DNA of 48,458 bases from contig VGEN01000013.1 of the NCBI GenBank assembly GCA_016869285.1, positions 1-48,458 of the forward strand. The letters run 5' to 3'. The notes beneath the pieces are model-generated. The model saw nothing but the letters and a program-made list of their open reading frames with translations. It was not told where the DNA came from and did no database searches. The position numbers and the translations under genes are program-made. The first letter of the stretch is position 1; each line of letters begins with the position of its first letter. Origin of the DNA: Alphaproteobacteria bacterium. GTDB lineage: Bacteria > Pseudomonadota > Alphaproteobacteria > SHVZ01. Shown here piece by piece: positions 1-9,847 of this stretch.

Positions 1-554
1 ACGGCGCCAAGGCGCTGACCAAGGCGATCCGCGCGACCTTCGGCCGACATACGCCGATCCAGCGCTGTCAGGTTCACAAGGCCCGCAACGTCATCGAGCG
101 CCTGCCCAAGCCGCTGCATGCCTCGGTGCGCAAGACGCTGCGACAAGCCTGGGAACTCGACGATGCCGACAAGGCCGAGCGGCTGGTGCGCAATCTCGCC
201 CGCAGGCTCGAACCGCAGGCACGCGGGGGGGCGGCCAGCATCCGCGAAGGGCTCGACGAGATGCTGACCGTCAACCGCCTCGGCCTTCCTGCCCAGCTCA
301 GGCGTTCGCTCGCCTGCACCAACTCAATCGAGAACATGATGGGCACGGTGCGCCGCGTCTGTCGCAACGTGAAGCGGTGGCGAAATACCGATATGGCGCT
401 GCGCTGGACCGCCGCCGGCATGATGGAAGCCGCCAAGGGATTCCGACGCCTCAAGGCGCACAAGCACCTGCCGACGCTCAGAGCTGCCCTGGCTGCCCAT
501 CAGGCCAAGCAAACGATCCGAAACAGGCTTGAGGAACACCGGCAAGCAGCATAG
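1..554 (+). CDS. IS256-family (Mutator-type) transposase, C-terminal 184 residues
   Basis: The protein reads from base 3 to a TAG at 552-554. It is the C-terminal half of a Mutator-like DDE transposase that cuts and pastes or copies its own element. Recognisable family blocks are QRCQVHKARNVIERLP near the visible start, then CTNSIENMMGTVRRVCRNVK, which carries the conserved Glu of the catalytic triad (N-S-I-E-N), and a typical W-R-N-x-D-M-A-L-R-W segment. The two catalytic Asp residues should lie upstream, outside the window. No frameshift or internal stop is seen in the visible part, so the gene may be intact. The 5' truncation is only the window edge. Confidence 0.9.
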   Translation, partial: GAKALTKAIRATFGRHTPIQRCQVHKARNVIERLPKPLHASVRKTLRQAWELDDADKAERLVRNLARRLEPQARGGAASIREGLDEMLTVNRLGLPAQLRRSLACTNSIENMMGTVRRVCRNVKRWRNTDMALRWTAAGMMEAAKGFRRLKAHKHLPTLRAALAAHQAKQTIRNRLEEHRQAA

Positions 555-612
555 CATCGTCAATCGGCAACGCCCGTCCCGCAAACTTCAACAAAGCGCG
601 GGACATCCCCCC
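1..612 (+). mobile_element. IS256-family insertion sequence, 3' part
   Basis: The transposase reading frame is already open at the first base, so the left part of the element lies outside the window. Downstream of the transposase stop, a 7-bp inverted repeat (GTCCCGC at 576-582, GCGGGAC at 598-604) is followed by ATCCCCC. A GCGGGACATCCCCC-like end is what I would expect for the terminal inverted repeat of IS256 relatives, so I place the right end near 610-612. The left end cannot be seen, so neither the matching inverted repeat nor the target duplication can be confirmed. The exact boundary is an estimate. Confidence 0.6.
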
Positions 613-689
613 TTTCCTGTCCAGCGTTTGACACTTCATCTACCTCATGCAAAGAAAACTTGGGGAGTGCCAAAACAAGGGTCGAACCT

Positions 690-1118
690 ATGACCGATGG
701 TACGCAATCCAGGAAAGTTCCCCATGGCGAGTTGCTGCGGATGACGACGAATGTCGTCGCAGCCTACCTGAGCCAGAACCGCCTCGGCGCCGTCGACGTC
801 CCGCAAGTGATCGGCACCGTCTATGCCTCGCTCTCCGGGCTGAACGGGCACAGCCGCCTCGCCGCCCGGGAAGCTCCGCGGCCGGCGGTCTCGATCAAGC
901 GCTCCGTAATGCCGGATCACATCGTCTGCCTCGAGGACGGCAAGAAGCTGAAGATGCTGAAACGCCACCTCCGAACCGCCTATGGGCTCACGCCGGAAGA
1001 GTACCGGGCGAGGTGGGGTCTGCCCCCGGACTATCCGATGGTGGCGCCGAACTACGCCGCCCAGCGCTCGGATTTTGCGAAGAAGATCGGCCTCGGTCGC
1101 AGCCGTCGGCGGCGCTAG
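690..1118 (+). CDS. MucR/Ros-family transcriptional regulator with incomplete zinc site
   Basis: A 142-residue DNA-binding protein of the MucR/Ros family. In alphaproteobacteria these proteins repress or silence genes for exopolysaccharide, motility, cell cycle and virulence by binding AT-rich DNA. The N-terminal half (about 13-50, ending in VYASL) is the usual oligomerisation part, and the Ros-type finger covers about 68-120. Family hallmarks are KRSVMPDHIVCLEDGKK, LKRHLRT and LTPEEYRARWGLP. In the finger, Cys80 and His93 remain, but the second Cys position is Asp83 and the last His positions are Ala97-Tyr98. I chose ATG 690 rather than an in-frame TTG at 660 because AAGG lies about nine bases upstream and the family N-terminus fits. 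The gene lies just beyond the IS256 end and converges with livK. Confidence 0.92.
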   Translation: MTDGTQSRKVPHGELLRMTTNVVAAYLSQNRLGAVDVPQVIGTVYASLSGLNGHSRLAAREAPRPAVSIKRSVMPDHIVCLEDGKKLKMLKRHLRTAYGLTPEEYRARWGLPPDYPMVAPNYAAQRSDFAKKIGLGRSRRRR

Positions 1119-1127
1119 CCGAAACGA

Positions 1128-1156
1128 AAACGGCCCGGCGAAGAGCCGGGCCGTTT
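1128..1156. terminator. Bidirectional Rho-independent terminator between mucR-like gene and livK
   Basis: AAACGGCCCGGC (1128-1139) pairs perfectly with GCCGGGCCGTTT (1145-1156) around a GAAGA loop. This gives a 12-bp GC-rich stem with an A run on the left and a T run on the right. It lies between two convergent genes that end at 1118 and 1183 and should stop transcription from both sides. Confidence 0.88.
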
Positions 1157-1182
1157 CCTCGGAGAGAGGTCCCGTTCGGGGA

Positions 1183-2298
1183 TCACATCTCGTTGTACTT
1201 GCCATCCTTAAAGACGTACCAGACATAGGCTGCGTCTTTGACGTCGCCCTTGGCATCCCAGGCGAGCTTGCCGAGCACGGTGTCGACGCTCATGCCCTTA
1301 AGCGCCGCCGAGACCTTCGCGGTGTCGGTCGAGCCGGCCTTCGCCACCGCCGCCGCCCACGCCTGGAACGCGGCGTAGGTGTACAGCGTGTAGCCTTCCG
1401 GGTCGTAGTTGGCGGCCTTGAACTTCTTGACCACGTCCTCGGCGGTCTTGAGCTTGCGCGGATCCGGGGCGAAGGTCATCAGCGTGCCCTGGCCGGCGGG
1501 GCCGGTGATCTTCCAGAACTCGTCGGTGACCAGCGCGTCGCCCGAGACCAGCAGCGCGTTCAGGCCCTGCTCGCGCGACTGGCGGACCAGCAGGCCGGCT
1601 TCGGTGTGGTAACCGCCGAGATACATGGCATCCACGCCTGCCGCCTTCATCTTGGAGACCAGCGCGGTGAAGTCCTTGTCGCCCTGGGCGATGGCTTCGT
1701 ACATGACCTCGTTGAGACCGGCGGCATTCATCGCCTTCTTGGTCTCGTCGGCGAGGCCCTTACCGTAGGCCGACTTGTCGTGGATGATCGCGACCTTCTT
1801 GCCCTTGTACTGGCTGGCGAGGAACTTGCCGGCAACCAGGCCCTGAGCGTCGTCGCGGCCGCAGGTGCGGAACACGTTGTTCCACTTCTTGTTGGCGGCT
1901 TCCTCGGTCAGTGCCGGGTTGGTCGAGGCCGGCGTCATCTGCAGGATGCCGCTCTCGTTGTAGATCGCCGAAGCCGGGATCGAGGACGACGAGCAGAAAT
2001 GGCCCGCCATGAACACGATCTTCTTGCCGACCATCTGGTTGGCGACGGCGACCGCCTGCTTCGGATCGCAGGCATCGTCGCCGATTTCGAGCTTCAGCTT
2101 CTTGCCGAGCACGCCGCCCTTGGCGTTGATGTCGGCGATCGCCATCTCGGCGCCCCGCTTCATCTGCTCGCCGAAGGCCGCGTACTGTCCGGTGATCGGA
2201 CCGGCGGTCGCGACCACGAGGTCCTGCGCCGACGCCGGTACCGCGGAGAAGGCCGCGAGGGCGACGGCTGCGAGGAGCGTAGACGTCAGTTTGCGCAT
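1183..2298 (-). CDS. livK: Branched-chain amino acid ABC transporter, periplasmic binding protein
   Basis: A 371-residue LivJ/LivK-type (Peripla_BP_6) protein that captures leucine, isoleucine, valine or related solutes in the periplasm for the LivHMGF complex encoded upstream on the same strand. It begins with a clear Sec signal peptide (MRKLTSTLLAAVALAAFSAVPASAQ, cleavage after about residue 25). Typical family features follow: VVATAGPITGQYAAFGEQ, the FMAGHFCSSSS ligand-loop region, NIVFRTCGRDD-like text and a WAAAVAKAGSTD segment near the C-terminus. ATG 2298 has GGGAG about ten bases upstream. It is the last gene of the liv cluster, separated from the DUF6867 gene by 132 bases with hairpins. 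It may therefore have its own promoter or be expressed at a different level from the membrane parts. Exact ligand is not determined by the sequence. Confidence 0.92.
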   Translation of the reverse strand: MRKLTSTLLAAVALAAFSAVPASAQDLVVATAGPITGQYAAFGEQMKRGAEMAIADINAKGGVLGKKLKLEIGDDACDPKQAVAVANQMVGKKIVFMAGHFCSSSSIPASAIYNESGILQMTPASTNPALTEEAANKKWNNVFRTCGRDDAQGLVAGKFLASQYKGKKVAIIHDKSAYGKGLADETKKAMNAAGLNEVMYEAIAQGDKDFTALVSKMKAAGVDAMYLGGYHTEAGLLVRQSREQGLNALLVSGDALVTDEFWKITGPAGQGTLMTFAPDPRKLKTAEDVVKKFKAANYDPEGYTLYTYAAFQAWAAAVAKAGSTDTAKVSAALKGMSVDTVLGKLAWDAKGDVKDAAYVWYVFKDGKYNEM

Positions 2299-2327
2299 GT
2301 TAGTTCGGCTCCCTGTCGTTGAAATGT

Positions 2328-2375
2328 GCCTGCCTCGGCAGGCCGACCAAGCGTCCGGCCGCGGAATGCGGCCGG
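2328..2375 (-). promoter_or_regulatory. Two hairpins in the spacer between the liv membrane genes and livK
   Basis: In the 132-base spacer, CCGGCCGC (2355-2362) pairs with GCGGCCGG (2368-2375) around GGAAT. GCCTGCC (2328-2334) pairs with GGCAGGC (2337-2343). Neither is followed by a T run on the minus strand. They could be processing or stabilising structures that set a separate level for livK, or a weak terminator. The second lies in the livK leader, about 30 bases before its start. Function is inference from structure only. Confidence 0.4.
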
Positions 2376-2430
2376 TGATGCAGGAAATGTTAGCCTAAGC
2401 CCCGGGGGGTTGCCAGCACGCGGTGAGATG

Positions 2431-2787
2431 TCAGGGATGTTCACCGCCGGACCTCTCGCGCCAGCCCAGAAGCCCGTTTCGCTGGTAGATCCAGGGGTAC
2501 TGGCCAACCATCTTGCGCGCCCGGGTCAGGCGGTAGGCGAAGCTGCCGAGCCCGATCAGGACGAGCGCGGCGACGAGAAACGGAACGACCGCCAGCAGCT
2601 TGCCGCCGAAGAGCAGCACCAGCAGCAGCCGATCGGCCGCGGCGAGCATCAAGCCGTAGGCGATCATATGCCCGTAGGGGCGCCATGTCTGGGCGAGGGC
2701 TTGCCCGGTCTTCCAGGCTGCACCGCCGAACATCACGACGGTAACCAGCGCGAACAGGCCGAGGGTGGTGCCGAGCAGCTCGTTCAC
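2431..2787 (-). CDS. Small membrane protein of the liv cluster (DUF6867-like)
   Basis: A 118-residue membrane protein. Three hydrophobic segments can be seen at about 5-22, 38-57 and 61-83. They are followed by a conserved basic and aromatic tail: YRLTRARKMVGQYPWIYQ, then GLLGWRER. From memory this matches the uncharacterised family DUF6867, which sits beside livF in many Rhizobiales; the assignment has not been searched. The start is GTG 2787, with GAGGAG about six bases upstream overlapping the livF stop. Longer in-frame starts run back through livF and are implausible. It lies ten bases after livF and is surely co-transcribed, suggesting an accessory role in the Liv importer. No biochemical function is known to me. 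Confidence 0.82.
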   Translation of the reverse strand: MNELLGTTLGLFALVTVVMFGGAAWKTGQALAQTWRPYGHMIAYGLMLAAADRLLLVLLFGGKLLAVVPFLVAALVLIGLGSFAYRLTRARKMVGQYPWIYQRNGLLGWRERSGGEHP

Positions 2788-2797
2788 GCCATCCTCC

Positions 2798-3507
<710 letters not shown>

Positions 3508-3508
<1 letters not shown>

Positions 3509-4359
3509 CAGGCCCGGCCCTCCTGGCGAAGGTCGCGGGCGACCTCGGGCGGGATCTGGTCGGTCTCCTCCTCGCCGAGATACGCCCGGATCACCGCCGG
3601 GTCGCTGCGGACTTCCGCCGGCGTGCCGTCGGCGATCAGCCGGCCGTAGTCGAGCACGACGATATGGTCGGAGATGCCCATGACCACGCTCATGTCGTGC
3701 TCGATCAGGAGCACGCCGATGCGATGCCGGTCGCGGATCTCGGTCAGCAGCTCGCGCAGCTCCGCCGACTCCCGTGGGTTGAGGCCGGCAGCTGGCTCGT
3801 CGAGACAGAGCAGCACGGGCTTGGTGCACATCGCGCGCGCGATCTCGAGACGGCGTTGCGAGCCATAGGGCAGATTGCCCGCCTCCCAATCGGCCTGCGC
3901 CGTGAGCCCGAGGCGGTCGAGCCAGGAGCGTGCGAGATCGATGGCTTCCCGCTCCGCCTCGCGATAGCTGCGGAGACCGAACAAGCCGGCGACCGTGTAG
4001 CCCGACGCCGCCATCAGCTTGTTGTGTTGGGCGACGATCAGGTTCTCGAGCACCGTCATGCGTGGGAAGAGGCGGATGTTCTGGAAGGTGCGGGCGACAC
4101 CCGCCTTCTGTGCGATGCGAAAGCCATCCATGCGCTCGAGCAGGAATTCGCCGCGCGCGCCGGTCAGCCGGAGACGCCCGACCGGAGCGTTGTAGAAGCC
4201 GGTCAGGCAGTTGAAGACCGTGGTCTTGCCGGCTCCGTTCGGGCCGATGATCGCGGTGATCTCCCGGTCATAGGCGGTGAAGGAGATGTCGTTGACGGCG
4301 ATCAGGCCGCCGAAGCGCATTGTCAGATGATCGACCTCGAGGAGCGGCGTCCGCGTCAC
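3508..4359 (-). CDS. livG: Branched-chain amino acid ABC transporter ATPase LivG
   Basis: A 283-residue ABC ATPase, partner of LivF. It shows Walker A (GPNGAGKT), the LivG-type signature [15 protein letters not shown] (LivG proteins typically carry YG instead of SGG here), Walker B ([13 protein letters not shown]) and the H-loop [15 protein letters not shown]. The segment between the motifs, with [20 protein letters not shown], is also typical. The start is GTG 4359, overlapping the livM stop by four bases (GTGA), so translation is probably coupled. The C-terminal tail ([21 protein letters not shown]) is slightly longer than in E. coli LivG but ordinary for this group. Confidence 0.95.
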
Positions 4360-5776
4360 CGGCCCGCTCCGGCTGAGTCGGCCAGGCGGATCGACGGATC
4401 GCGATGCGCAAGCAGCCCGCGCGGCCGCCAGATCATGATGCCGACCATCGCCGCGCCGAAGGCAAGCATGCGGAACTGCGCGAGCTCGCGGAAGAACTCA
4501 GGAATGCCGATCAGGAGGATAGCGGCAAGCACGACGCCGATCTGGCTGCCCATGCCGCCGAGAACGACGATGGCGAGGATCACCGCGGACTCGATGAAGC
4601 TGAAGCTCTCGGGGCTGATGAAGCCCTGGCGGGTGGCGAAGAAGGCGCCGGCGAAGCCGGCGAACATCGCGCCGATGGCGAAGGCGGTCAGCTTGGTGTT
4701 GGTCGGGTTGATACCGAGCGCGCGGCAGGCGATCTCGTCCTCGCGCAGCGCTTCCCAGGCACGGCCGATCGGCAGCCTGCGGATCCTGAGCGTGAAGAAA
4801 TTGGTGACGAGCGCGAGGACCAGGATCAGGTAGTAGAGGAAGACGATCCGATGCTCGGCCGAGAAGTCGATGTTGAAGAATTGATGGAACGACGTCGTAC
4901 CCTCGGGCGGGTTCGGATGGAACGGCATGCCGAGGAAGGACGGTCGCGGCACGCCGCTGATTCCGTTCGGGCCGCCGGAGAAGGAGGTCCAGTTGAGCAG
5001 GACGATGCGGATGATCTCGCCGAAGCCGAGCGTGACGATGGCGAGGTAGTCGCCGCGGAGCCGCAGCACCGGGAAGCCCAGGATCACGCCGAAGAAGGCG
5101 GCGAAGAGGCCAGCTAGTGGGAGACAGGCCCAGAATGTCAGTCCGAAGTCGCGCGCGATGATCGCGTAGGAGTAGGCGCCGACCGCGTAGAAAGCGACAT
5201 AGCCGAGGTCAAGCAGCCCGGCGAGGCCGACCACAACGTTTAGGCCCCAGCCGAGCATGACATAGGTGAGGACGAGGATGCCGAGATCGAGCACGTAGCG
5301 CGAGGTCGTCGGCAGGAACGGAAAGATGAGCGCGAAAACGACGAAGACGGGGCCGAACCAGCGGCCGACGAAGGCCGCGGCATCGCCCATGCGGTTGCTT
5401 TCGTCACGGCCGACGACGCCCGACACGTCGAAGGTGAGCCACGCCGCGCGGATCGCGATCACTGCCGAGGCGATCACCGTGAGCCAGGTGATGACCGGAT
5501 AATGTGCCTGCGTCTTCAGGAGCGGCAACCCGAGCGCGATGCCGGCCGAAAGCGCCAGGAGGGGCAGGCGCCAGTTCGACTGCTGAAGAAGGCTGAGCGC
5601 CAGCCGGCCGAAGAAGACCAGGACGACCGAGATCGCCACGTCGCCGAAGCGCGTGACAACGGTGATACCGACGCCGCCCGAGACGTCGACGGTCTGGAAG
5701 CCGATCATCGGCAGCGCCAGCATGAAGGTGACGAAGGCAGCGAGGCCGGCGTCCTTGAGAAGGGCGCGGACGTCCA

Positions 5777-5777
<1 letters not shown>
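4356..5777 (-). CDS. livM: Branched-chain amino acid ABC transporter permease LivM
   Basis: A 473-residue inner-membrane permease that forms the translocation path with LivH. The C-terminal two thirds (from about residue 150) has the conserved LivM body: [39 protein letters not shown], and the cytoplasmic coupling region [20 protein letters not shown], which should contact the ATPases. An N-terminal portion of about 140 residues adds further hydrophobic segments, as is common in alphaproteobacterial LivM. The start ATG at 5777 shares one base with the livH stop (TGATG). The frame continues upstream only as a shadow of livH. Nothing in the sequence suggests damage. Confidence 0.94.
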
Positions 5778-6691
<914 letters not shown>

Positions 6692-6768
6692 CGCCTCTAC
6701 CCCCCCCAGGACCGTCGCCTCCGATCGGTCCTCTGCCTGCTGTGCGAGGCCGGTTGTATTCCCCGACC

Positions 6769-6785
6769 GTTCCGCGCCGCGGAAC
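6769..6785. promoter_or_regulatory. 17-base palindrome upstream of livH, possible operator
   Basis: GTTCCGC (6769-6775) and GCGGAAC (6779-6785) form a perfect 7-bp inverted repeat around GCC, within the 199-base leader of livH. An AT-rich stretch (ttaacaaacaacgtaag) lies just beyond, on the side away from livH, where a promoter for the liv genes would be. The pattern fits a dimeric repressor site, but no regulator gene is adjacent and I cannot name the protein. Confidence 0.35.
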
Positions 6786-6890
6786 CTATCCCTTAACAAA
6801 CAACGTAAGCAAGCGCGAAGTAGCCAGCGGCCGCCGCCGGCACTCGCCTTGTTTCCGATGCGCATACGACACTTCCTGCTCCGGCCGTGG

Positions 6891-7082
6891 TCAGGTTTTT
6901 CCTTCGGCCTTGCGCTTGAGGACGAACATCAAGCGGTTCACGGCCTGACGCTTCAGCACCTCGGGCGGCGCCGTCGCCGGGCCGACGATGGAGATCTCGG
7001 TCCCGGTCTCGGCATCGACGGCGACGACCTTCACATAGGCGCCGACCCGGGACATCTCGAACAGCACCTCCCGACCGCTCAT
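6891..7082 (-). CDS. Small conserved protein at the head of the liv cluster (DUF6898-like)
   Basis: A 63-residue soluble protein beginning MSGREVLFEMSRVGAYVKV, with a compact run EVLFEM...VKVVAVDAETGTEISIVGPATAP and a basic C-terminus VNRLMFVLKRKAEGK. From memory it resembles the uncharacterised alphaproteobacterial family DUF6898; this has not been searched. The predicted pattern is several short beta strands followed by one helix. I chose ATG 7082, with TGAGG seven bases upstream, over TTG 7088. It lies upstream of livH on the same strand and divergent from the glutaryl-CoA dehydrogenase gene, so it could be the first gene of the liv transcript. No function is known to me. Confidence 0.75.
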   Translation of the reverse strand: MSGREVLFEMSRVGAYVKVVAVDAETGTEISIVGPATAPPEVLKRQAVNRLMFVLKRKAEGKT

Positions 7083-7100
7083 CGGCAAACCTCAAGGGCT

Positions 7101-7128
7101 TTGAGCCGCGACACCGGCAGCCTATAAA
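7101..7128 (+). promoter_or_regulatory. Candidate sigma-70 promoter for the glutaryl-CoA dehydrogenase gene
   Basis: TTGAGC (7101-7106) and TATAAA (7123-7128) are separated by 16 bases, in the 76-base gap between divergent genes. Transcription would start near 7135, leaving a leader of about 24 bases that contains the AAGGAG ribosome-binding site at 7148-7153. Confidence 0.5.
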
Positions 7129-7158
7129 GGACATCAATCCAAAGACAAGGAGCCTTCC

Positions 7159-8367
7159 ATGACCGCGCTCCGCGCCAAGACCGCCGCGAGCAAGCCCGCC
7201 TTCGACTGGGCCGACCCATTCCTGCTTGACGGCCAGCTCACAGAGGCCGAGCGGCTGGTGCGGGACGCCGCTCGCGACTATTGCCAGGACAAGCTGATGC
7301 CGCGGGTGGTCGAAGCGAACCGCCACGAGAAGTTCGACCGCGAGATCCTCAACGAGATGGGCGCGCTCGGCTTCTTGGGCTCGACCATCGACGGCTACGG
7401 TTGCGCCGGGGTCAACTACGTCTCATACGGGCTGATCGCCCGCGAGGTCGAGCGCGTCGACTCGGGCTATCGCTCGACCATGAGCGTCCAGTCGAGCCTC
7501 GTGATGCATCCGATCCATGCCTACGGCACCGAGGCGCAGCGCCAGAAGTACCTGCCGAAGCTGGCAACCGGCGAATGGGTCGGCTGCTTCGGGCTGACCG
7601 AGCCCGACCACGGCTCGGACCCCGGCGGCATGAAGACACGCGCGAAGCGCACGAATGACGGCTATCTGCTGACCGGCAGCAAGATGTGGATCTCGAACGC
7701 ACCCATCGCCGACGTCTTCGTCGTTTGGGCGAAGACCGAGGATGGCATCATCCGCGGCTTCATCCTCGAGCGCGGCATGAAGGGCCTCTCGACGCCGAAG
7801 ATCGAGGGCAAGTTCGCCCTCCGCGCTTCGATCACCGGCGAGGTCGTCATGGACAACGTGCCGGTGCCGGAAGAGAACCTGCTGCCGAACATCTCCGGGC
7901 TCGGCGGCCCCTTCGGCTGCCTCAATAATGCGCGCTACGGCATCTCATGGGGCGCGCTCGGCGCTGCCGAGTTCTGCTGGCACGCCGCGCGAACCTACAC
8001 GCTCGAGCGCAAGCAGTTCGGCCGACCGCTCGCCGCCAACCAACTCATTCAGAAGAAGCTCGCCGACATGCAGACCGAGATCTCGATCGGCCTCCAATCC
8101 TGCCTTCGGGTCGGCCACCTAAAGGACGAAGGCCGCGCCGCGCCGGAGCTGATCTCGCTGATCAAGCGCAACTCCTGCGGCAAGGCGCTCGACATCGCCC
8201 GCCAGGCGCGCGACATGCACGGCGGCAACGGCGTCTCGGACGAGTTCCACGTCATCCGTCATGTGATGAACCTGGAGGCGGTCAACACCTACGAAGGCAC
8301 CCACGATATTCATGCGCTGATCCTCGGCCGCGCCCAGACCGGTATCCAGGCCTTTACCGGCGCCTGA
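7159..8367 (+). CDS. gcdH: Glutaryl-CoA dehydrogenase
   Basis: A 402-residue FAD-dependent acyl-CoA dehydrogenase that oxidises and decarboxylates glutaryl-CoA to crotonyl-CoA, late in lysine and tryptophan breakdown, passing electrons to ETF. The glutaryl-specific features are present. [20 protein letters not shown] carries the substrate-binding Arg and Ser. [15 protein letters not shown] is the FAD region. The catalytic Glu379 sits in [33 protein letters not shown] is the usual C-terminal block. The start ATG has AAGGAG six bases upstream and a plausible promoter. It is transcribed alone and diverges from the liv cluster. Length matches the family. Confidence 0.95.
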   Translation: MTALRAKTAASKPAFDWADPFLLDGQLTEAERLVRDAARDYCQDKLMPRVVEANRHEKFDREILNEMGALGFLGSTIDGYGCAGVNYVSYGLIAREVERVDSGYRSTMSVQSSLVMHPIHAYGTEAQRQKYLPKLATGEWVGCFGLTEPDHGSDPGGMKTRAKRTNDGYLLTGSKMWISNAPIADVFVVWAKTEDGIIRGFILERGMKGLSTPKIEGKFALRASITGEVVMDNVPVPEENLLPNISGLGGPFGCLNNARYGISWGALGAAEFCWHAARTYTLERKQFGRPLAANQLIQKKLADMQTEISIGLQSCLRVGHLKDEGRAAPELISLIKRNSCGKALDIARQARDMHGGNGVSDEFHVIRHVMNLEAVNTYEGTHDIHALILGRAQTGIQAFTGA

Positions 8368-8441
8368 CTCGGCGCGAGTCCAGCGCCGCATCGATCGTGT
8401 GTCCTTAAGACGGCGCCCTCTCGGGCCGCGACGGCCAGTAG

Positions 8442-8843
8442 CTACTGCCGCTTCTTCATCATTTCAGCGCAGGCTTGCGCAATCGCACGCTGGTCACGGT
8501 CGCCGAGCTGCTGATCGCCGTAGTAGACGCGGCCGTCCTTGACCCTGAGCTGAAGGATGTTCGCTTCGGCCTTGAACGAGCTGATAGAGGAGTTCTGGCT
8601 CGCGAGCTGCCGGGTCACGTCGATCGTGAACTCCTTCGGCGGCTGGATCCGCTGGCGGTTGCCTAGATCGGCCGGCGCGACCGCCCGGCCCTGGGCATCG
8701 ACGCCCGGCCGGTACTTCACGTCCGGGGATGGCGTGTGGATCGTCAGATTCCGGCATTCGGACTCGGCGATCGTGATCTGCGGCGACTGGGCGAAAGCCG
8801 GCGCCGTCAGAAGCAGCCCGGCAAGGGCGGCGATGATGCGCAT
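8442..8843 (-). CDS. Secreted hypothetical protein
   Basis: A 133-residue protein that I do not recognise. It starts with a short, clear Sec signal peptide (MRIIAALAGLLLTAPAFAQ, cleaved after about residue 19). The mature part, about 114 residues, has two cysteines (in SECRNL and QACAEM) that could form a disulfide. It also has a polar central region with RVKDGRVYYGDQQLGDRDQR and a basic end. No transmembrane segment or lipobox is seen. It converges with the dehydrogenase gene and diverges from the AraC-type regulator (65 bases between starts), so the two may share a control region. Codon use matches its neighbours. Confidence 0.75.
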   Translation of the reverse strand: MRIIAALAGLLLTAPAFAQSPQITIAESECRNLTIHTPSPDVKYRPGVDAQGRAVAPADLGNRQRIQPPKEFTIDVTRQLASQNSSISSFKAEANILQLRVKDGRVYYGDQQLGDRDQRAIAQACAEMMKKRQ

Positions 8844-8908
8844 AGGATTAAGTCTAGAACGCCGGGCGCCCCCTGGCGAGATCCCTCGGAAGCGGCGAGA
8901 ATGCCGGC

Positions 8909-9778
8909 GTGGATATGCTCTCCGATCTGAAGGTGCTTCGCCACGAGTCGGCCGGCTGCGCTTGGGAGCTGGTCCAGGGCGATCCCGATCGACGGCTCCG
9001 GGGTTATGTCCACGGCTCCTACAACGGCTGGACCGAGCGCACCTCGACGATCATGCGCCGCCGCGAGGTCGCGAAGGTCTTCATTCCCTTGATCATCAAC
9101 TTCGGACCGCGCTTCAACGTCCTCTCCCCAGGCAACCCGACGCAGACGATGGAGCCGTTCGGCAGCTTCGTTGCCGGCCTCCATGACTGCGCGGCGATCA
9201 CCGAGGCGGCACTGAGCTCGTATTGCCTCCAGATCAACCTCACCCCGCTCGGCGCCCATCGGCTGCTCGGGCTCGACATGAGCTCGATCGCCAATCGAGT
9301 GGTAGAGCTCGATGCCGTCATCGGTGCGGACGCCGGCCGACTGATCGCCCGGCTCTACGAGGCGCCGACCTGGGATGCACGCTTCGCGCTACTCGATGCC
9401 ACGCTGCTCGACCGAATTGGCCGTGGCCCAGCCGCCGACGACCGCGTGATGGCGGCGATGCAGCGGCTTGGCCGGGCTGGCGGCCGGATCTCGATCGGTG
9501 CCGTCGCCCGAGAGCTTGAGCTGAGCCGCAAGCGCCTGATCGCGCTCTTCCATCGCCAGATCGGCTTCGGCCCCAAGACGGTTGCCGAGATGATCCGTTT
9601 CGATCGCGCGCTCCGGCGCATCGAGAATGACGGTGCATCCCTGTCGTCAGTGGCGCTCGATTGCGGCTACTACGATCAGCCGCATTTCAATCGCGAGTTC
9701 CGCCGCTTCGCCGGCGTTACACCCCGCGAGTTTCTCGACGCTCGGATGCCCGGGGGCGGCGGGGTTCGGGATGCCTGA
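8909..9778 (+). CDS. AraC-family transcriptional regulator
   Basis: A 289-residue regulator. The N-terminal 190 residues are an uncharacterised ligand-sensing part (RRLRGYVHGSYNGWTER, LINFGPRFNVLSP-like text, MEPFGSFVAGL). It resembles AraC proteins annotated with a DUF6597-like sensor; that name is tentative. The C-terminal 95 residues carry the two helix-turn-helix motifs: ISIGAVARELELSRKRLIAL, then LSSVALDCGYYDQPHFNREF, and the family end FAGVTPREF. GTG 8909 is taken as the start; ATG 8915 two codons on is equally possible. The VOC-family and phosphatase genes follow closely on the same strand. The VOC gene starts 69 bases after it, so the regulator may control or be co-transcribed with them. 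Confidence 0.9.
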   Translation: MDMLSDLKVLRHESAGCAWELVQGDPDRRLRGYVHGSYNGWTERTSTIMRRREVAKVFIPLIINFGPRFNVLSPGNPTQTMEPFGSFVAGLHDCAAITEAALSSYCLQINLTPLGAHRLLGLDMSSIANRVVELDAVIGADAGRLIARLYEAPTWDARFALLDATLLDRIGRGPAADDRVMAAMQRLGRAGGRISIGAVARELELSRKRLIALFHRQIGFGPKTVAEMIRFDRALRRIENDGASLSSVALDCGYYDQPHFNREFRRFAGVTPREFLDARMPGGGGVRDA

Positions 9779-9847
9779 CGGGAAATCCGTCCAAGACCCT
9801 CCTTACGGCACCGCCTAGCTTGCCTCCGCCACACATTGGAGGATTCG

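Noticed and set aside
628..656. TTGACA at 628-633 as a -35 element for the MucR-like gene.
   Set aside because: The -35 is perfect but no convincing -10 lies 16-18 bases downstream (AAAGAA), so I do not list a promoter.
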